DNA from: Methylacidiphilales bacterium
GTDB taxonomy: Bacteria; Verrucomicrobiota; Verrucomicrobiia; Methylacidiphilales; UBA1321
Direction: 5' to 3'
Length of the DNA stretch: 46,247 nucleotides
Assembly: GCA_021272165.1 (NCBI GenBank)
Contig: JAJSLK010000009.1
Coordinates: 1 to 46,247 of the forward strand
Part shown: positions 1 through 8,395 of the stretch, piece by piece
Layout of the letters: every line of letters starts with the position of its first letter
Position numbering within the stretch: position 1 is the first letter of the stretch
The notes under the pieces: model-generated
The model's input: only the letters and a program-made list of their open reading frames with translations
What the model was told of the DNA's origin: nothing
Database searches by the model: none
Translations under genes and position numbers: made by a program

Positions 1-1
1 C

Positions 2-139
2 GCCGACCGGCGCCACGTCCGCATCCTGCGCGGCAGCCAGACGTTCACCATCGATTGCGTCGCCGCCGTGCGCACCACCGGCGGTGATCCCCCCCTCTAC
101 GCCGGTGACCAGATCTTTGTCCCCAGGACTATCTTTTGA
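2..139 (+). CDS. Polysaccharide biosynthesis/export protein, C-terminal fragment
   Basis: Only the last 45 codons are inside the window, reading open from base 2 to a TGA at 137-139. The residues include RILRGSQTFTID and end YAGDQIFVPRTIF. This is the usual end of an SLBB/Wza-type outer-membrane polysaccharide export protein, where a basic residue, a hydrophobic strand and a GD-x-I-x-VP motif close the SLBB fold. By family knowledge it would act in the periplasm or outer membrane in capsule or exopolysaccharide secretion. The assignment rests on a short fragment, so another SLBB-domain protein is possible. Confidence 0.55.
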   Translation, partial: ADRRHVRILRGSQTFTIDCVAAVRTTGGDPPLYAGDQIFVPRTIF

Positions 140-252
140 GCGCGCGTTGCGCCCCGGGGTTAAATCGATCGGGTTCGTTTTAGGGCGTGTCTTCTCGAAA
201 TCATTTTCCTGAATCTGATGGATAACAGCATACGGTCTCTCTATTCGTACCA

Positions 253-265
253 GGATTCTGAATCC
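253..265. promoter_or_regulatory. 13-bp palindrome upstream of the oxidoreductase gene
   Basis: GGATTC-T-GAATCC is a perfect inverted repeat about 55 bases before the oxidoreductase start, in the 179-base gap after the export-protein gene. Its position fits an operator, but no regulator is known. The rest of the gap shows nothing else clear. Confidence 0.25.
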
Positions 266-318
266 AAATCCGTTACGAAGAAAATATTGAATCAGGTGCG
301 TGGCGGGAGGAATCTAGA

Positions 319-1446
319 TTGATCATGAAGACACTCAACGTCGGGATGATCGGCTACAAGTTTATGGGCAAGACCCATTCGAATGCTTGGCGCCAGGTCG
401 ATAAATTCTTTCCGGTTTCAGCGCAGCCGGTGCTTCACACCATTTGCGGGCGGGACAAGAAAGGTGTGACTGCCGCGGCGAAACAATTCGGCTGGAATCA
501 TGTCGAAACGGATTGGCGGAACGTCGTGGCCAATCCCGAAATTGATGTCCTCGATATCAACACGGCCAACGACACCCATGCGGAGATCGCCATAGCTGCG
601 GCAAAGGCGGGCAAGCATGTCCTCTGCGAAAAGCCTCTGGCGATGAATGTTCGTGAAGCCGCCACGATGCTGGCTGCGGTGAAGAAGGCCCGAGTTGTCC
701 ATATGGTCTGCCACAATTACCGGCGCATTCCGGCCATTGCCCAGGCGCGGAAGATGATCGAAGCCGGAGACCTTGGACGCATTTTTCATTACCGCGCACG
801 TTACCTGCAGGACTGGATCGTCGACCCCGAATTTCCGCTGGTCTGGCGGCTGCAGAGCAAGATCGCCGGCAGCGGCGCGCATGGCGATATCAACGCCCAT
901 ATTATTGACCTCGGCCGCTATCTTGTCGGCGAGTTCAGCGAGGTCTGCGGCCGTCTCGAAACCTTCGTCAAGGAGCGCCCGCTTCCCGGATCGAAGAGCA
1001 AAAAGGGCAGGGTCACCGTCGACGACGCCGTTATCACGCTGGGCAAATTCCGCAATGGCGCGCTGGCCTGCCTGGAAGCGAGCCGGGTCGCGCCCGGCCG
1101 CAAAAATCACATTCAGATCGAAATCAACGGCAGCAAGGGCTCGCTCATTTTTGACTTCGAGGACATGAACCGTCTCAAGTTTTTCAGCCGCGCCGATGGC
1201 GCCGATCGCCAGGGCTATCGCGACATCCTCGTCACTGAAGGAGTCCATCCCTATGTCGGGGCATGGTGGCCGCCGGGGCACATCATCGGCTACGAGCACA
1301 CCTTTGTGCATACGGTCTTCGATTTCATTCAGGCCGTCGTTAAAGGCCGCTCCGTCCAACCTACATTTGAAGATGGCTTGAAAAACCAGCAGGTGCTCGA
1401 GGCGGTCGAGAAATCGTCGAAACAGCGCCGTTGGATCAAACTCTGA
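319..1446 (+). CDS. Gfo/Idh/MocA family NAD(P)-dependent oxidoreductase
   Basis: Predicted soluble dehydrogenase of about 375 residues, the usual length for the family, which oxidises or reduces sugars and cyclitols with NAD(P). The N-terminal Rossmann part shows [13 protein letters not shown] (about residues 8-20). The catalytic-lysine motif is CEKPLAMN, with Lys105. A later [14 protein letters not shown] segment carries the family's conserved His and Asp. Start choice is open. A GGGAGG at 305-310 sits 8 bases before a TTG at 319 but 14 before the ATG at 325, so the TTG is better placed although most relatives would begin at the Met. The sugar isomerase gene follows 11 bases after the stop, which suggests one operon for uptake or breakdown of an unusual sugar or inositol. 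Substrate unknown. Confidence 0.9.
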   Translation: MIMKTLNVGMIGYKFMGKTHSNAWRQVDKFFPVSAQPVLHTICGRDKKGVTAAAKQFGWNHVETDWRNVVANPEIDVLDINTANDTHAEIAIAAAKAGKHVLCEKPLAMNVREAATMLAAVKKARVVHMVCHNYRRIPAIAQARKMIEAGDLGRIFHYRARYLQDWIVDPEFPLVWRLQSKIAGSGAHGDINAHIIDLGRYLVGEFSEVCGRLETFVKERPLPGSKSKKGRVTVDDAVITLGKFRNGALACLEASRVAPGRKNHIQIEINGSKGSLIFDFEDMNRLKFFSRADGADRQGYRDILVTEGVHPYVGAWWPPGHIIGYEHTFVHTVFDFIQAVVKGRSVQPTFEDGLKNQQVLEAVEKSSKQRRWIKL

Positions 1447-1457
1447 AAGGAAATCAT

Positions 1458-2456
1458 ATGGGCCGTCCCATTACTCTTTTCACCGGCCAGTGGGCCGATC
1501 TCCCTCTCGAAACCCTCGCCAAAAAGGCCAAGAGCTTCGGCTATGATGGCCTCGAGCTGGCTTGCTGGGGCGATCACTTCGACGTCACGAAGGCCCAGGA
1601 TAAAGGCTATTGCGACGACCGTCACGCGCTGCTGGCGAAGCAGGGCCTTAAGACCTGGGCCATCTCCAATCATCTCGTCGGTCAGGCCGTCTGCGATCTC
1701 ATCGACGAACGCCACAAGGCGATCCTGCCCGCCCATGTCTGGGGCGACGGCAAGCCGGAGGAGGTCCGGAAGCGGGCCGCCGAGGAAATGATGAAAACGG
1801 CACGGGCGGCAAAAAATTTCGGCGTCCCCGTGGTCAACGGCTTCACCGGCTCGAAGATATGGTCGCTGCTCTATAGTTTTCCGCCGGTCGGCGATGCACA
1901 GATCGAGGACGGTTTTGCCGATTTTGCCCGGCGCTGGAATCCCATCCTGGACGAATTCAAAAGCTGCGGCATTCGCTTTGCGCTCGAAGTCCATCCCACC
2001 GAGATCGCCTTCGATGTTGTCAGCTCGGAGCGGGCCCTCGAGGCGTTGAAGCATCGCCCCGAATTCGGTTTCAATTACGATCCCTCCCACCTTGGCTACC
2101 AGGGCGTCGATTACGTCCGGTTCATCCAAAAATTTGGCGACCGCATCTATCACGCCCACATGAAAGACGTCTATTGGTCCTCGCAGCCAACTGAAGCAGG
2201 CGTCTTCGGCGGCCATACCAAATTTGGTGATCCGCGCCGATTCTGGGAATTTCGCTCGCTGGGTCGCGGTTGCGTCAAGTTCGAGGAAATCGTCCGCACG
2301 CTCAACCAGATTGGCTATCAGGGACCGCTCTCGGTCGAGTGGGAGGACATTGGCATGGATCGCGAGCATGGTGCCGCTGAGGCCGCCGCTTTTCTCCACC
2401 GGCTCGACTTTGTTCCGAGCAAGGTCGCCTTCGACGCCGCCTTCGAGAAAAAGTAA
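1458..2456 (+). CDS. Sugar phosphate isomerase/epimerase (xylose isomerase-like TIM barrel)
   Basis: 332 residues from the ATG at 1458, preceded by GAAAGGA at a normal distance. An upstream in-frame ATG at 1431 lies inside the previous gene and is less likely. The sequence follows the AP-endonuclease-2/xylose-isomerase-like TIM barrel. Likely metal ligands appear in order: [10 protein letters not shown] (Glu), [10 protein letters not shown] (Asp and His), HAHMKDVYW (His) and [13 protein letters not shown] (Glu). Enzymes of this type isomerise or epimerise keto-sugars or inositol derivatives and are often encoded beside Gfo/Idh/MocA dehydrogenases, as here. The pair probably handles successive steps on one sugar. 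The exact reaction cannot be read from the sequence. Confidence 0.9.
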   Translation: MGRPITLFTGQWADLPLETLAKKAKSFGYDGLELACWGDHFDVTKAQDKGYCDDRHALLAKQGLKTWAISNHLVGQAVCDLIDERHKAILPAHVWGDGKPEEVRKRAAEEMMKTARAAKNFGVPVVNGFTGSKIWSLLYSFPPVGDAQIEDGFADFARRWNPILDEFKSCGIRFALEVHPTEIAFDVVSSERALEALKHRPEFGFNYDPSHLGYQGVDYVRFIQKFGDRIYHAHMKDVYWSSQPTEAGVFGGHTKFGDPRRFWEFRSLGRGCVKFEEIVRTLNQIGYQGPLSVEWEDIGMDREHGAAEAAAFLHRLDFVPSKVAFDAAFEKK

Positions 2457-2497
2457 TCGAGCGAGGGGACGGGAACGTATTTGTTTCCCGGCAAAGC

Positions 2498-2530
2498 TTC
2501 CTTATCTTATAAGGGAACGCTTTTGTTTTA
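2498..2530 (+). terminator. Rho-independent terminator after the isomerase gene
   Basis: TTCCTTAT-ctt-ATAAGGGAA forms an 8-bp stem with one bulged G and a 3-base loop. It is followed by TTTTGTTTT, which suits intrinsic termination of the oxidoreductase-isomerase operon. It lies immediately before the ferredoxin start, so the same bases could instead include that gene's promoter (TTGTTT at 2481 and TATCTT at 2503). Confidence 0.5.
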
Positions 2531-2536
2531 ACCCCT

Positions 2537-2824
2537 ATGCCCAAAGTCACTCTTCTCCCCGGCGGCCAATCGGCCGAAGTTCCCGCCGGTACCCTGTTGC
2601 TCGATGCCGGCGAGGAAGCCGGCGTCGAAATGGAAGCCGGTTGCTTCAACTGCTCCTGCGGTACCTGCGCGGTCGCAATCGAATCGGGCATGGAAAATCT
2701 CGAACCACCCACCGACGAGGAACTCAACGTCCTCGACCAATGGAACAAGGACCCGGAAAAGTATCGTCTTACTTGTTGTGTCAAAATCCTGAAAGGCGAG
2801 GTTGTCCTGCGGCTGGAACATTAA
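2537..2824 (+). CDS. 2Fe-2S ferredoxin (plant/adrenodoxin type)
   Basis: A 95-residue electron carrier. Cysteines 36, 41, 44 and 80 give the C-x4-C-x2-C...C ligand set of plant-type ferredoxins (AGCFNCSCGTCAV and RLTCC). Cys39 and Cys81 are extra. The N-terminal strand KVTLLPGGQSAEVPAGTLLLDA and the acidic middle helix are typical of the beta-grasp fold. No clear ribosome-binding site precedes the ATG, so translation may start from a very short leader. The stop overlaps the ribosome-binding site of the endonuclease IV gene, implying co-transcription. Redox partner unknown. Confidence 0.88.
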   Translation: MPKVTLLPGGQSAEVPAGTLLLDAGEEAGVEMEAGCFNCSCGTCAVAIESGMENLEPPTDEELNVLDQWNKDPEKYRLTCCVKILKGEVVLRLEH

Positions 2825-2832
2825 GGAGCTGC

Positions 2833-3777
2833 GTGCCCAAATCTGCTTCATCCAAGCCGAAGAAACCGGCCCCACAAAAGGCCGTGCCCCGCGTTTCAAC
2901 CGAAAAAGCCGCCTCCCTCCATCTTCCCGAAGGCGTCCTGCTCGGTGCGCATACTTCCACCAGTGGCGGCGTTTCCCAGGCTGTTACCCGTGCCCAGGCC
3001 TGCGGTTTCACGGTGGCCCAGATATTCGTTAAAAACAACAAGCAATGGTTCGCCCCGCCCCTCGGTAACGAGGAGGTCGCGCAATTCAAATCGGCTCGTA
3101 AAGCCTCGGGCATTTATTTTTTCGCCCACAATTCCTATCTCGTCAATCTCGGCAGCCAGGACCCCCAGATGTTCTCCACTTCGGTCAAGGCCATGACCGC
3201 GGAGCTCGAGCGTGCCGAGTCCCTCGATCTTCCCTTTATCGTCATGCACCCCGGCAGCCACGGTGGCGCAGGCGAGGAAGCCGGACTCAAACGCATCGCC
3301 CAGGGCCTCGATGAGATCGTCAAACAAACCTCCGGTTTTCGCTGCCGCATGGCTCTTGAAATCACCGCTGGGCAGGGGAATGCCTTGGGTTATCGCCTCG
3401 AACACTTGAGCTGGTTGATGGAAAATGTCTCCAATGGAAAAAGGTTCGGCACGTGTCTCGATACCGCACACTTATATGCTGCCGGTTACAACTTGAAGAG
3501 CCGGGAAGGCTACGAGGAAACGATGGCTAAGGTGGATAAAATATTGGGAACGGGGACTGTCCTCGGTCTTCACCTCAACGACTCCAAGGTACCCCTTGGC
3601 AAGCGCGTCGACCGTCATGCCCATCTCGGCGAGGGCGAAATCGGCCTCGATTGCTTCAAGTGGATTGTGCAGGACTCCCGATGGTCTGCCACCCCGAAGG
3701 TCCTCGAAACTCCCAAAAGCGAGGATATGCACGAAGACGTCGAGAATCTTTCCAAGCTGGCACCTTACCTGCGTTGA
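2833..3777 (+). CDS. nfo: Deoxyribonuclease IV (AP endonuclease, Nfo family)
   Basis: Base-excision-repair enzyme that cuts DNA 5' to abasic sites using a trinuclear zinc centre. Metal-binding motifs appear in family order: FFAHNSYLVNLGS, VMHPGSH, ALEITAG, CLDTAHLYAAGYN, LHLNDSK, DRHAHLGEGEIG and LETPK. The GTG start at 2833 gives 314 residues and follows AAGGAG by four bases, a short but usable spacing. The first 30 residues are a basic, Ala/Pro-rich tail not present in shorter relatives. In-frame codons extend further upstream through the isomerase and ferredoxin genes but are not credible coding sequence. The last barrel segment PKVLETPKSEDMHEDVEN confirms a complete C-terminus. Confidence 0.95.
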   Translation: MPKSASSKPKKPAPQKAVPRVSTEKAASLHLPEGVLLGAHTSTSGGVSQAVTRAQACGFTVAQIFVKNNKQWFAPPLGNEEVAQFKSARKASGIYFFAHNSYLVNLGSQDPQMFSTSVKAMTAELERAESLDLPFIVMHPGSHGGAGEEAGLKRIAQGLDEIVKQTSGFRCRMALEITAGQGNALGYRLEHLSWLMENVSNGKRFGTCLDTAHLYAAGYNLKSREGYEETMAKVDKILGTGTVLGLHLNDSKVPLGKRVDRHAHLGEGEIGLDCFKWIVQDSRWSATPKVLETPKSEDMHEDVENLSKLAPYLR

Positions 3778-3822
3778 TTGCCCTTGGTTGCAGCATTGAG
3801 CCGCACGCTGTAGTCTACGATC

Positions 3823-4164
3823 ATGGAAAAACCCAAAATCATTGCCTACCTGAAACCCTTCTGCGGCTGGAGCCAGGGCGTCCGGGCCGTTCTCCGAAAA
3901 TACGATTTGCCGTTTGAAGATCGTGACATCTGGAACGATCCCCACCAACGCCTGGAAATGATCCAAAAAAGCGGCCAGGAGCTTTCACCCTGCGTGGAAG
4001 TCAACGGCAAGATGCTGGCTGACATCAGCGGCGAGGAACTCGAAAGCTGGATGATCCAGACCGTCGTCATCACCAAGGACCATGCTCCCGTCGATGTCCC
4101 CCTTAATGCGCCATGCGCCGATCATGGCGAGGTAATTTCAACCCCGATTACGTTGAAGAGATAG
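3823..4164 (+). CDS. Glutaredoxin-like protein, monothiol CGWS active site
   Basis: 113 residues with a thioredoxin-fold start, KIIAYLKPFCGWSQGVRAVLRKYDLP. The active site is C-x-x-S, the monothiol type. The cis-proline region is LSPCVEVNG, with an additional Cys. Monothiol glutaredoxins usually handle Fe-S cluster transfer or deglutathionylation, and a ferredoxin gene lies just upstream. The C-terminal 35 residues, after ELESWM, extend past the usual glutaredoxin domain and match nothing I recognise. Ten bases separate its stop from the next gene. Confidence 0.8.
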   Translation: MEKPKIIAYLKPFCGWSQGVRAVLRKYDLPFEDRDIWNDPHQRLEMIQKSGQELSPCVEVNGKMLADISGEELESWMIQTVVITKDHAPVDVPLNAPCADHGEVISTPITLKR

Positions 4165-4173
4165 CGCGGCCAC

Positions 4174-5001
4174 ATGATGACGGCATCCCAGCAAAAAGCA
4201 CTTGTTTCACTACTTCAGGATGGGGATGCTGACACCATCGGCCTCATCAAGGGCAAGCTGATTGAAGGCGGCCAGGAGCGTTTGCCCGAGTATCAGGAGC
4301 TTCTCGCCATCGCCAATGGCGTCGCGCAGGAAAACCTCCGCGAAGTCATTCGCGAGATCGAGGCCTCCAAGACCCTTGGTGACATCTCCCGCGGTCTCGC
4401 CAAGCTGCGCACCATCAGTCAGCTTGAAGAACTTTGCTGGGAATTTACCCGGACCGAGCATCCCGGTTTCAATGGCGGGCCCTACACCCGTCAGCTCGAC
4501 CAGTGGGCCGAGGAAGCCGGTCGCCTGATCCTTCCCGGCGCCACGCCCCGGGAAAAAGTCCTTTGCCTCTCCCGTTACCTTGCCCAGGAACAGGGCCTCG
4601 CCGGCAACAGCCACGAATATTATCACCCGCGCAACTGCTACCTGCCCTGGGTCATGGAATTCCGCTGCGGCCTGCCGATCACCGTCACCCTCATCTACAT
4701 GCTCGTCGGCCATCGGCTCAACCTGCCGGTGGAAGGTGTCGCCGCTCCCGGCCACTTCCTGGCCCGGCTCGAAGGCGTCGTCTTTGACCCCTATCATCGT
4801 GGCCGGATTCTCTCGGACGCCGAACTTGAACTCATCGCTTCCGAGGTCCCTCAGCGTCAGCGGATTTTCCTCACCAAGCCCAGTACCCCGGCACAGATCA
4901 TGCACCGGCTCCTGATTAATCTCCGCAATTGCTACGTCAAAAGTAACGACGTCGAGCGCCGCAAGATGGTCGACCACTACCTCGCGGTTCTGCAGCGCTG
5001 A
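4174..5001 (+). CDS. SirB1/transglutaminase-like family protein
   Basis: 275 residues. The central part carries the SirB1 pattern: YHPRNCYLPWVMEFRCGLPITVTLIYMLVGHRLNLPVEGVAAPGHFLARLEG, then FDPYHRGRILS. In transglutaminase-like folds these segments would hold the Cys/His/Asp-like positions, although SirB1 proteins have no well-established enzymatic reaction. The N-terminal 90 residues are helical and charged. It is probably cytoplasmic, with no signal peptide. It is the last gene of a co-directional run, and its stop is followed closely by a copy of the intergenic repeat. Confidence 0.8.
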   Translation: MMTASQQKALVSLLQDGDADTIGLIKGKLIEGGQERLPEYQELLAIANGVAQENLREVIREIEASKTLGDISRGLAKLRTISQLEELCWEFTRTEHPGFNGGPYTRQLDQWAEEAGRLILPGATPREKVLCLSRYLAQEQGLAGNSHEYYHPRNCYLPWVMEFRCGLPITVTLIYMLVGHRLNLPVEGVAAPGHFLARLEGVVFDPYHRGRILSDAELELIASEVPQRQRIFLTKPSTPAQIMHRLLINLRNCYVKSNDVERRKMVDHYLAVLQR

Positions 5002-5013
5002 GCGCGGCCCGTG

Positions 5014-5035
5014 TCTACTTTTGAAATGAGTTCTA
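5014..5035. repeat. Palindromic repeat, solo end (copy A)
   Basis: TACTTTTGAAATGAGTTCTA at 5016-5035 matches the end of the larger repeats at 14303-14384 and 29821-29983. Only one end is left. Its final CTA is the complement of the TAG stop of the minus-strand gene that follows. It lies between two convergent genes. Confidence 0.7.
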
Positions 5036-6016
5036 GAACGAGCCCCGGATGCCCACTTCACCGTAGGGCGCCCCATTCCCGATATTGTTGTGCAATTCGA
5101 ATTCGGACTGGTTCTCGAAGCCGATCCGGCTCGAATGAATGTCGAAAAGCCGGTAGGGCACATAGCCGCCGGAAACATCCAGGCTTAGATTGGGTGTGAA
5201 TTTCCAGGTGAAGCCCGCTCCCACCCGGATTTCGGTGAAATCGCAGACATTATTGTTCAACTGCGTGTTATTCGTTCCGGGGCCATGCCCATGGTTGGTG
5301 CCGAAAGCATCGTTAAGCTGGTAAGTCCCTCCCAGCAGCTCGGCACCCGTGTAAAGCGTCAGGCTGTTGTTGACCTCATATTGGAGCTGAGGACGCGGCG
5401 GAATGGCGGATAGCACCCACTTGTCGGCGAACTGCCACCGCACGCCGGGAAGGCCAATGATGGGCAGGTCCGATTTCAGATCGATCTGTACGCCCAAGAT
5501 GATCTGAAAGTCCTTGCTCCAGAGGTAGGACGCGCCGATCTGCACCGGCATGTCGAAATCATTCCCGTTGATATTGACAAAGTCGCTGTAGATGCCGGGA
5601 TGAAGCTCCGCGCGGAGAAGAATCTTATCGCCCAGCGCCAAGTCGGCGCCGATGACCGCGTTGACTGACTGCAGCGTGTTCGGCAGCGGTGCGGCGGAAG
5701 GCAGGCTGAACGAGTTCCGCTCCGAGTCGATGCCCAGCCGGAGCAGGAAGCCGTCCGAAATCTGCGGGGAGGCGACATAATTGAAATGGGAATTGATATT
5801 GGCGACTCCGCCCAGGTCCGCGCTGCCCTGCTTGGTCATCGACTTCCCCGTATAGCTGCCCTCCATCGTGAACTCCTGCGCCACGGGTGTGCTCTCCTCT
5901 ATCGGTGCGGCGACGGTCGGCGCGATCTCGTCCTTGCTGTCATCGGCCCGGAGTCCGGTGAGCAGCAGTGAGCCTAAGATTGCGATTAGCAGCGTGTTGC
6001 GAATACTTTGCTTCAT
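5033..6016 (-). CDS. Exported outer-membrane beta-barrel protein
   Basis: 327 residues from the ATG at 6016, which follows GAGGAAA. A 16-residue upstream extension in the same frame would mask the signal peptide and is rejected. The first 22 residues are a clear Sec signal (KQSIRNTLLIAILGSLLLTGLRA). The mature part is rich in alternating polar/aromatic strands, such as LSLDVSGGYVPYRLFDIH, and ends in phenylalanine (GEVGIRGSF), as outer-membrane barrels do. It resembles the DUF6268-type barrels of planctomycetes and verrucomicrobia, but that match is from memory only. Its TAG stop lies at the boundary of the intergenic repeat. Function unknown, possibly a porin or autotransporter-like channel. 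Confidence 0.75.
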   Translation of the reverse strand: MKQSIRNTLLIAILGSLLLTGLRADDSKDEIAPTVAAPIEESTPVAQEFTMEGSYTGKSMTKQGSADLGGVANINSHFNYVASPQISDGFLLRLGIDSERNSFSLPSAAPLPNTLQSVNAVIGADLALGDKILLRAELHPGIYSDFVNINGNDFDMPVQIGASYLWSKDFQIILGVQIDLKSDLPIIGLPGVRWQFADKWVLSAIPPRPQLQYEVNNSLTLYTGAELLGGTYQLNDAFGTNHGHGPGTNNTQLNNNVCDFTEIRVGAGFTWKFTPNLSLDVSGGYVPYRLFDIHSSRIGFENQSEFELHNNIGNGAPYGEVGIRGSF

Positions 6017-6085
6017 AAATTTCCTCGCCTGATAGAAGGCAAAATCGGTCGAAATGACAAACAAAAGTTTATTTTCGGACGACCC

Positions 6086-7105
6086 TCATTGGCATTCAGA
6101 TCGGAATGCCTCGATGGCGTCCTTCACTTCCTCCAGCATCACCATTCCCGACGCCAGCCGTTCCGTGCCATGAAGATACGCAATGTTGGGCGCCGAAACC
6201 AGGTCGGCCCGCCAGACCAGCGTTTCGTTCCGGCCATCAATTGTCACCGGCCAGAGCTGGTCCAGCTCCGCCGTCACATAAATTCCGCAACTGTCGTAAA
6301 ACTCGATGTCTGCCGATTGAATCGTCGCCGGGCTGGCCGCCTGATAAATCGCCCCGGTACCAATTGCCGCCTCTCCCTGCACATCGAATACCTCGTAATA
6401 AAGATCGGCTGGTGCCAGCCGCGTCGTTGCTACCGTCCCGGCCTTAAGAGGCGTCTGGTTGAGCAGGTGCTGATACTGGCCGTAAATCCTGGGATCGGCA
6501 TGGAGCAGGTTCTTGAGTTCGCTCAAGGGCTGGATCGTCCCGTCGCTCTGCACGTATGTTTCCGATCCCAGCCGCCCGTTGAGAAAATTGCTGATCCGGC
6601 CGCTAAGAATTTGTGACCAGACGCCGACGAAAGGATCCGCACCTGCTGCTGCCAGGGTTGTCACCAACATCTGTCCCTCTTCCTTGCTTAGCTGCAACGA
6701 GGGATTCGACGGATCGAACTTCGCCGTGGCGTCCCGCAACGCCTTTACCGAGCTGTTGTCCGGCAGGCTGCCGAGCCCGGCAAAGTCAGTAGTCGTCCAT
6801 TGCTGGGGCAGCGATTGATGCAGCCATACCTTAAGATTTGAATGGCTGCTTTGATTCCAGTGAATCAATTTGCTCTGCACCACCGCGGGAGCCGCGTTGA
6901 CCACGTAAAGCGACTGACTCGTGATGCCGCGCTGAAAGTTGATCAGTCCGCCCCGTGATTGCTGCACGGTCCCGCCCGCCAGCGCCTGGAGATCGACATT
7001 GCTGAAGGCGGAGAAGGCCAGGTCGCTGTTCACGTCGGCCTGAAGCGGCAGAACGGTCAGAAGGCTGGCGCCAAGCGCAAGCGGGAGAAAGGGAAAGGAT
7101 TTCAT
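6086..7105 (-). CDS. Exported protein of unknown function
   Basis: 339 residues beginning with a Sec signal peptide (MKSFPFLPLALGASLLTVLPLQA, cut probably after residue 23). I do not recognise the family. The mature protein mixes helical stretches (KEEGQMLVTTLAAAGADPF) with a strand-rich C-terminal half that includes EFYDSCGIYVTAELDQLWPVT, and it has two late cysteines (DSCG and SECQ). It lies 69 bases upstream of the barrel gene on the same strand, so both may be co-expressed at the cell surface. The promoter would lie in the 7106-7342 gap shared divergently with pheS. Confidence 0.7.
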   Translation of the reverse strand: MKSFPFLPLALGASLLTVLPLQADVNSDLAFSAFSNVDLQALAGGTVQQSRGGLINFQRGITSQSLYVVNAAPAVVQSKLIHWNQSSHSNLKVWLHQSLPQQWTTTDFAGLGSLPDNSSVKALRDATAKFDPSNPSLQLSKEEGQMLVTTLAAAGADPFVGVWSQILSGRISNFLNGRLGSETYVQSDGTIQPLSELKNLLHADPRIYGQYQHLLNQTPLKAGTVATTRLAPADLYYEVFDVQGEAAIGTGAIYQAASPATIQSADIEFYDSCGIYVTAELDQLWPVTIDGRNETLVWRADLVSAPNIAYLHGTERLASGMVMLEEVKDAIEAFRSECQ

Positions 7106-7130
7106 GCGTACAAGGGGCTAAATCGGATCA

Positions 7131-7160
7131 TAGGATTTGTCATCCTAAGACGAATGACAA
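7131..7160. promoter_or_regulatory. Two overlapping, mutually exclusive inverted repeats
   Basis: TAGGAT-ttgtc-ATCCTA (7131-7147) and TTGTCAT-n10-ATGACAA (7137-7160) share bases and cannot form together. They lie between the divergent exported-protein gene and pheS. They may be operator half-sites for either gene. No known riboswitch or T-box signature is visible. Confidence 0.3.
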
Positions 7161-7342
7161 TACCGATACGTTTCGTTAATTTTTTGTGTCGGGATGCGAT
7201 TGGCATCATGGGGCGAATCCTAGGGCGATGCGTGGCAAGGGCAAGATCGTGTTCTTCCGCCGCAGGGAGGACTTTAAAAGCCTTGCGGCGGGGCGCCGGA
7301 ATTGTTTCTCTGGTGGGTCACCAGTCAGCCCCATTTCCTTTT

Positions 7343-8395
7343 ATGCAGGACGAAATTCTTTCCCTCCAGGCCGCCATTCTCGCGGCCATTGCCGGCGCCG
7401 CCGATGCCGATGCTCTCGAAGCCGTGCGCATCCAGTACCTCGCCCGCAACGGCGCCCTCCCGTTGCTTCTCGAAAAAATGGCCACGGTGCCGAAGGAGCA
7501 GCGTCCCATCGTCGGCCGCGCCGCCAACGAGGCCAAGAATGCGGTGCAGGCCGCCTACGACACGCGCAAGGCCGAGCTCACCGCCGCCGCCGAGGCCGCC
7601 GATTTTGACCCGACCCTTCCCGGTCGCTACGAGGCCCCCGGCTCGCTCCATCCCGTCCTCCAGGTCCGCGACCGCGCCATCGAGATTTTCCGGCGGCTTG
7701 GTTTTGCCATTGTCGACGGCCCCGACATCGAAAACGAGGTCTTCAACTTCGACGCCCTCAACACGCCCCTCGACCATCCCGCCCGCAATGAGCAGGACAC
7801 CTTCTATCTCAAGGAGGATGGCCTCGCCCCCAGCCGCGGCCTCGACGGCAAGAGCATCGGCGGCCGCCGCCTGATGCGTACCCAGACCTCTACGGTCCAG
7901 ATCCGCGCCATGCTTCAGCAGCCGCCGCCCATCCGCATCATCGCGCCGGGCCGCTGCTATCGCCGCGACGAAATCGACGCCACCCACGGCATGTCGTTCT
8001 TCCAGATGGAGGGCCTCGTCGTCGACGTAGGCGTGACCCTCGCCGATCTCAAGGGCACGCTCGAATATTTCTTCCGCGAGCTGCTCGGGGAGGACCTTAA
8101 GTTCCGTTTCCGCCCCCACTTCTTCCCCTTCACCGAGCCGAGCTTCGAAGTCGACTGCTCGCGCGCCGGCAGCCAGGTCAAGGGCCGCGAATGGCTCGAA
8201 ATCTGCGGCTGTGGCATGGTCGATCCCGCCGTCTTCGAGCAGGTCGGCTACGACCCCGACAAATACACCGGCTACGCCTTCGGCTTCGGCATTGAGCGTA
8301 TTGCCATTATGCGCCACGGCATCCCCGACCTCCGCTTCTTCACCGAAAACGACGTCCGCTTCCTCCGCCAGTTCAGCACGCGGATTGATGCCTAG
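7343..8395 (+). CDS. pheS: Phenylalanyl-tRNA synthetase alpha subunit
   Basis: 350 residues from the ATG at 7343; longer in-frame starts upstream lie in non-coding sequence. PheS forms the alpha2beta2 PheRS that charges tRNA-Phe. Class II motifs are clear: RLMRTQTSTVQIRAML, APGRCYRRDEIDATHGMSFFQMEGLVVD (motif 2), FRPHFFPFTEPSFEVD, and GYAFGFGIERIAIM (motif 3). The N-terminal coiled-coil arm occupies about residues 1-90. The next gene is convergent and overlaps the stop by three bases, so pheT is not adjacent. This departs from the common pheST operon and implies that pheT is elsewhere. Confidence 0.97.
   Translation: MQDEILSLQAAILAAIAGAADADALEAVRIQYLARNGALPLLLEKMATVPKEQRPIVGRAANEAKNAVQAAYDTRKAELTAAAEAADFDPTLPGRYEAPGSLHPVLQVRDRAIEIFRRLGFAIVDGPDIENEVFNFDALNTPLDHPARNEQDTFYLKEDGLAPSRGLDGKSIGGRRLMRTQTSTVQIRAMLQQPPPIRIIAPGRCYRRDEIDATHGMSFFQMEGLVVDVGVTLADLKGTLEYFFRELLGEDLKFRFRPHFFPFTEPSFEVDCSRAGSQVKGREWLEICGCGMVDPAVFEQVGYDPDKYTGYAFGFGIERIAIMRHGIPDLRFFTENDVRFLRQFSTRIDA

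Noticed and set aside
2224..3777. 517-codon frame ending with endonuclease IV
   Set aside because: Only the part from the GTG at 2833 resembles a protein. The upstream codons overlap the isomerase and ferredoxin genes and are Arg/Ser-rich filler.
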